DNA of 6,766 nt. Source: an uncultured Eubacteriales bacterium. Lineage in GTDB: Bacteria; Bacillota; Clostridia; Oscillospirales; Oscillospiraceae. This document shows, one piece after another, positions 5,215 to 6,766 of the stretch. Where the stretch lies: NCBI GenBank assembly GCA_900555665.1, contig USLX01000085.1, positions 1 through 6,766 on the forward strand, written 5' to 3'. Each line of letters opens with the position of its first letter. Within the stretch, counting starts at the first letter, position 1. The position numbers and the translations under genes were made by a program. Under the pieces are notes generated by a model. It did not search any database and had not been told where the DNA came from. It worked only from the letters and a program-made list of their open reading frames with translations.

Positions 5215-6087
5215 ATGAAAGAGCTTCGCAGGCGGTTTGACCGGTTCTGCCTGAAAAACCGCAACAAGGGTATTCGGAATTTGATGATGATCATTGGCAT
5301 CGGCAATGTTATCACCTACATCCTCTCGGTGATCGATCCGAGCAACGTGGTTTATGCGCTGCTCTGCTTCAGCCCGAGTAAGGTGCTGCATGGGCAGGTC
5401 TGGCGGCTGGTGAGCTATGTGTTTACCTATCTGTTGGATATGAACAACTGGAACGTGCTGCTGGCGGTGCTGTCGCTCTATTGCTGCTATCAGTTCGGTC
5501 GGATTTTGGAGAATACCTGGGGATCGTTCCGGTTTAACCTCTACTATCTCACCGGCGTGCTGCTGACCGATCTGGCTGCGATTTTGCTGGGCTATCCGGC
5601 GACGGCCTCGGCGCTGAATCTCAGCTTGTTCCTCGCAGTGGCGACAATTGCGCCGGATCTGCGCGTGTATTTGATGTACATCCTGCCCATCCGGCTGAAA
5701 TATCTGGCTTGGGTTTATCTCGGGGTCACGGCCTGGAATGTGGTGCGGATGCTGCTGACGTTCCGGGGGTTGAACTTCTACTGGCTGATGCCGCTGGTGC
5801 CGCTGGCAAACTATTTTCTGTTTTTCGGGCGCGATTTTCTCAATCTGTTTCCGGATTCCTGGAGGCGGCCGCGCAATTACCGCACCACGGCGAATGCCAG
5901 GCCGGGCGCAGACTGGGCGGGGGCGTACCGTTCCAAGAGCGGGGAGAAGCCCTACCGGCACAAGTGTGAGGTCTGCGGGCGGACGGACACGGAGTATCCC
6001 GATCTGGAGTTTCGCTATTGCTCGAAGTGCAACGGCTATCACTGCTATTGCATCGACCACATCAACAATCATGTACACATTCAGTGA
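5215..6087 (+). CDS. Rhomboid-superfamily membrane protein without catalytic residues, with C-terminal Cys/His zinc-finger-like domain
   Basis: A 290-residue integral membrane protein. A basic N-terminus (1-22) is followed by about six hydrophobic segments (near 22-41, 63-75 with 80-97, 107-126, 133-147, 163-182, 187-204). Rhomboid hallmarks are visible: QVWRLVSYVFTY (61-72) resembles the WR motif with TM2, FGRILENTWGSFRF (94-107) resembles the L1 GRxxE loop, and ATASALNLSLFLAVATIAP with DLRV aligns by eye with the GxSG helix and the following PxxRV turn. The nucleophile motif is TASA (130-133), so a Ser remains but both glycines are gone; no His occurs in the last hydrophobic segment or at the TM2 His/Asn positions. 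Protease activity is therefore unlikely. The hydrophilic tail (about 215-290) has C251-x2-C254, C269-x2-C272, H276, C277, C279, H282, H286 and H288, and probably binds zinc. AAAGGAG lies 8 bases before the ATG. The gene diverges from metK. Function unknown; it may be a scaffolding or client-binding pseudoprotease, like Derlins or iRhoms. Confidence 0.8.
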   Translation: MKELRRRFDRFCLKNRNKGIRNLMMIIGIGNVITYILSVIDPSNVVYALLCFSPSKVLHGQVWRLVSYVFTYLLDMNNWNVLLAVLSLYCCYQFGRILENTWGSFRFNLYYLTGVLLTDLAAILLGYPATASALNLSLFLAVATIAPDLRVYLMYILPIRLKYLAWVYLGVTAWNVVRMLLTFRGLNFYWLMPLVPLANYFLFFGRDFLNLFPDSWRRPRNYRTTANARPGADWAGAYRSKSGEKPYRHKCEVCGRTDTEYPDLEFRYCSKCNGYHCYCIDHINNHVHIQ

Positions 6088-6174
6088 GCGCGGGGCGCGG
6101 GAAGGCGTCTGAGCGCCGCGCGCCGTCCGGCGCTGGACGGGGGATGGCCTCCGATGGGAGCAGAAGAATAAAAT
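6088..6174. other. GC-rich spacer with small hairpins, no gene seen
   Basis: The first 50 bases after the membrane protein gene are very GC-rich. They contain a perfect six-pair hairpin, CCGTCC-GGCGCT-GGACGG (6123-6140), and alternative stems from GCGCGG (6095-6100) with CCGCGC (6116-6121). No T-run follows them, so they are not terminators by themselves. No open frame with a ribosome binding site was found. Confidence 0.5.
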
Positions 6175-6207
6175 CAGCGGCCCGGTTCCTTTGAAACCGG
6201 GCCGCTG
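6175..6207. terminator. Bidirectional intrinsic terminator between the convergent genes
   Basis: A perfect 13-pair stem, CAGCGGCCCGGTT (6175-6187) with AACCGGGCCGCTG (6195-6207), has a 7-base loop. On the plus strand it is followed by TTTGGTTTTT; on the minus strand by ATTTTATTC. It lies 11 bases after the gdhA stop and 87 bases after the membrane protein stop, so it can end both transcripts; the fit is tighter for gdhA. Confidence 0.9.
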
Positions 6208-6218
6208 TTTGGTTTTTC

Positions 6219-6766
6219 TTAGAAAATACCCTGCTGGTACATGGCCTCTGCGACCTTCTTGAAGCCGGCGATGTTCGCGCCCGCGACCAGGTCGTAGCCC
6301 AGACCGTACTCTTCGGCGGCCTCTGCGCTGACCTTGTGGATGTTGACCATCATCTTGTGCAGCTGCGCGTCGACCTCTTCCGCCGTCCAGACCAGGCGCT
6401 CGGAGTTCTGGCTCATCTCAAGGCCCGAAACGCCGACACCGCCCGCGTTGACCGCCTTCGAAGGCGCGACGATCATGTGCTTCTGCTCGCGCAGGAAGTT
6501 CAGCGCGTCGTTCGTCGTCGGCATGTTGGCGACCTCGATGTAATACTTGACGCCGGACGCCGCGATCTTTTCTGCGGACTCCATGCGCACATCGTTCTGG
6601 GTCGCGGCGGGCATATAGATGTCAACGTCCTTCACGCCCCAGCACTTCTCGCCCGGAACGAATTCCACGCCGTACTTGTCCGCATACGGCTTGCAGTGCA
6701 TCGGGTCCTTCGCGCGCATCTCGAGGATGTAGTCGAGCTTTTCGCCGGTGACGCCGTCCGGATCAT
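6219..6766 (-). CDS. gdhA: NADP-type glutamate dehydrogenase, C-terminal 181 residues (5' end outside window)
   Basis: The C-terminal part of a hexameric glutamate dehydrogenase, which joins ammonium to 2-oxoglutarate using NAD(P)H to give glutamate. The frame is open from the right edge. Blocks match the E. coli GdhA family: DPDGVTGEKLDYILEMR, PAATQNDV where family members have PCATQNEL, EVANMPTTNDALNFL, VNAGGVGVSGLEMSQNSERL and the closing VAGANIAGFKKVAEAMYQQG. These belong to the nucleotide-binding domain and the C-terminal helices. Family length is about 445-450, so roughly 60 percent of the protein, including the catalytic lysines, is outside the window. The NADP preference is taken from the subfamily resemblance and is not shown directly. 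An ATG at 6719 is internal, since family sequence continues upstream of it. The gene converges on the membrane protein gene and ends at a strong terminator. Confidence 0.96.
   Translation of the reverse strand, partial: DPDGVTGEKLDYILEMRAKDPMHCKPYADKYGVEFVPGEKCWGVKDVDIYMPAATQNDVRMESAEKIAASGVKYYIEVANMPTTNDALNFLREQKHMIVAPSKAVNAGGVGVSGLEMSQNSERLVWTAEEVDAQLHKMMVNIHKVSAEAAEEYGLGYDLVAGANIAGFKKVAEAMYQQGIF

Noticed and set aside
5086..6078. Minus-strand open frame of 330 codons opposite the rhomboid-like gene
   Set aside because: Its product is rich in Gln, Pro, Arg, His and Ile, the mirror of a hydrophobic membrane protein, with no ribosome binding site and an end inside the metK promoter region.
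5215..6087. Active rhomboid serine protease
   Set aside because: The catalytic histidine is absent and the GxSG motif is degraded, so an active-protease label would mislead.

Overview
The window looks like a chromosomal segment of a GC-rich Bacillota (Clostridia, most like the gut Oscillospiraceae/Ruminococcaceae). This is inferred from three things: an S-box (SAM-I) riboswitch on metK, the Firmicute-type trmK/nif3 pair with overlapping reading frames, and the small DUF1858 redox-disulfide protein, all in GC-rich DNA with strong AGGAGG-like ribosome binding sites. No phage, transposase, CRISPR, tRNA or rRNA signature was seen.

Layout. Seven of the eight genes lie on the minus strand. In minus-strand order they are: the C-terminal part of NADP-type glutamate dehydrogenase gdhA (cut by the right edge); metK (SAM synthetase) behind a SAM-I riboswitch with its own terminator and a consensus promoter; a UDP-N-acetylmannosamine dehydrogenase (wecC-like) with its own promoter inside the metK 3' end; a 73-residue DUF1858 protein with its own promoter and a strong terminator; trmK (tRNA m1A22 methyltransferase) overlapping a Nif3-family dinuclear-metal protein; and yebC (cut by the left edge), again with its own promoter. 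The one plus-strand gene (5215-6087) diverges from metK and converges on gdhA, sharing a bidirectional terminator with it.

How the parts fit. The segment is mostly housekeeping: SAM synthesis under SAM feedback, a SAM-dependent tRNA methyltransferase, a translation-related YebC protein and ammonium assimilation. Promoters overlapping the ends of preceding genes suggest that genes which look like one operon are largely independent units. The exception is trmK-nif3, which has no visible promoter and sits directly behind a terminator.

The most interesting object is the plus-strand membrane protein. Its fold pattern is rhomboid-like (WR motif, GRxxE-like loop, TM4/TM5 spacing), but the catalytic histidine is absent and GxSG has become TASA, and a Cys/His-rich zinc-finger-like tail is fused at the C-terminus. 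It reads as a bacterial rhomboid pseudoprotease, perhaps Derlin-like. A 10-bp direct repeat with a 30-bp period lies in its promoter region. All function calls are from reading the sequence; no database search was run.
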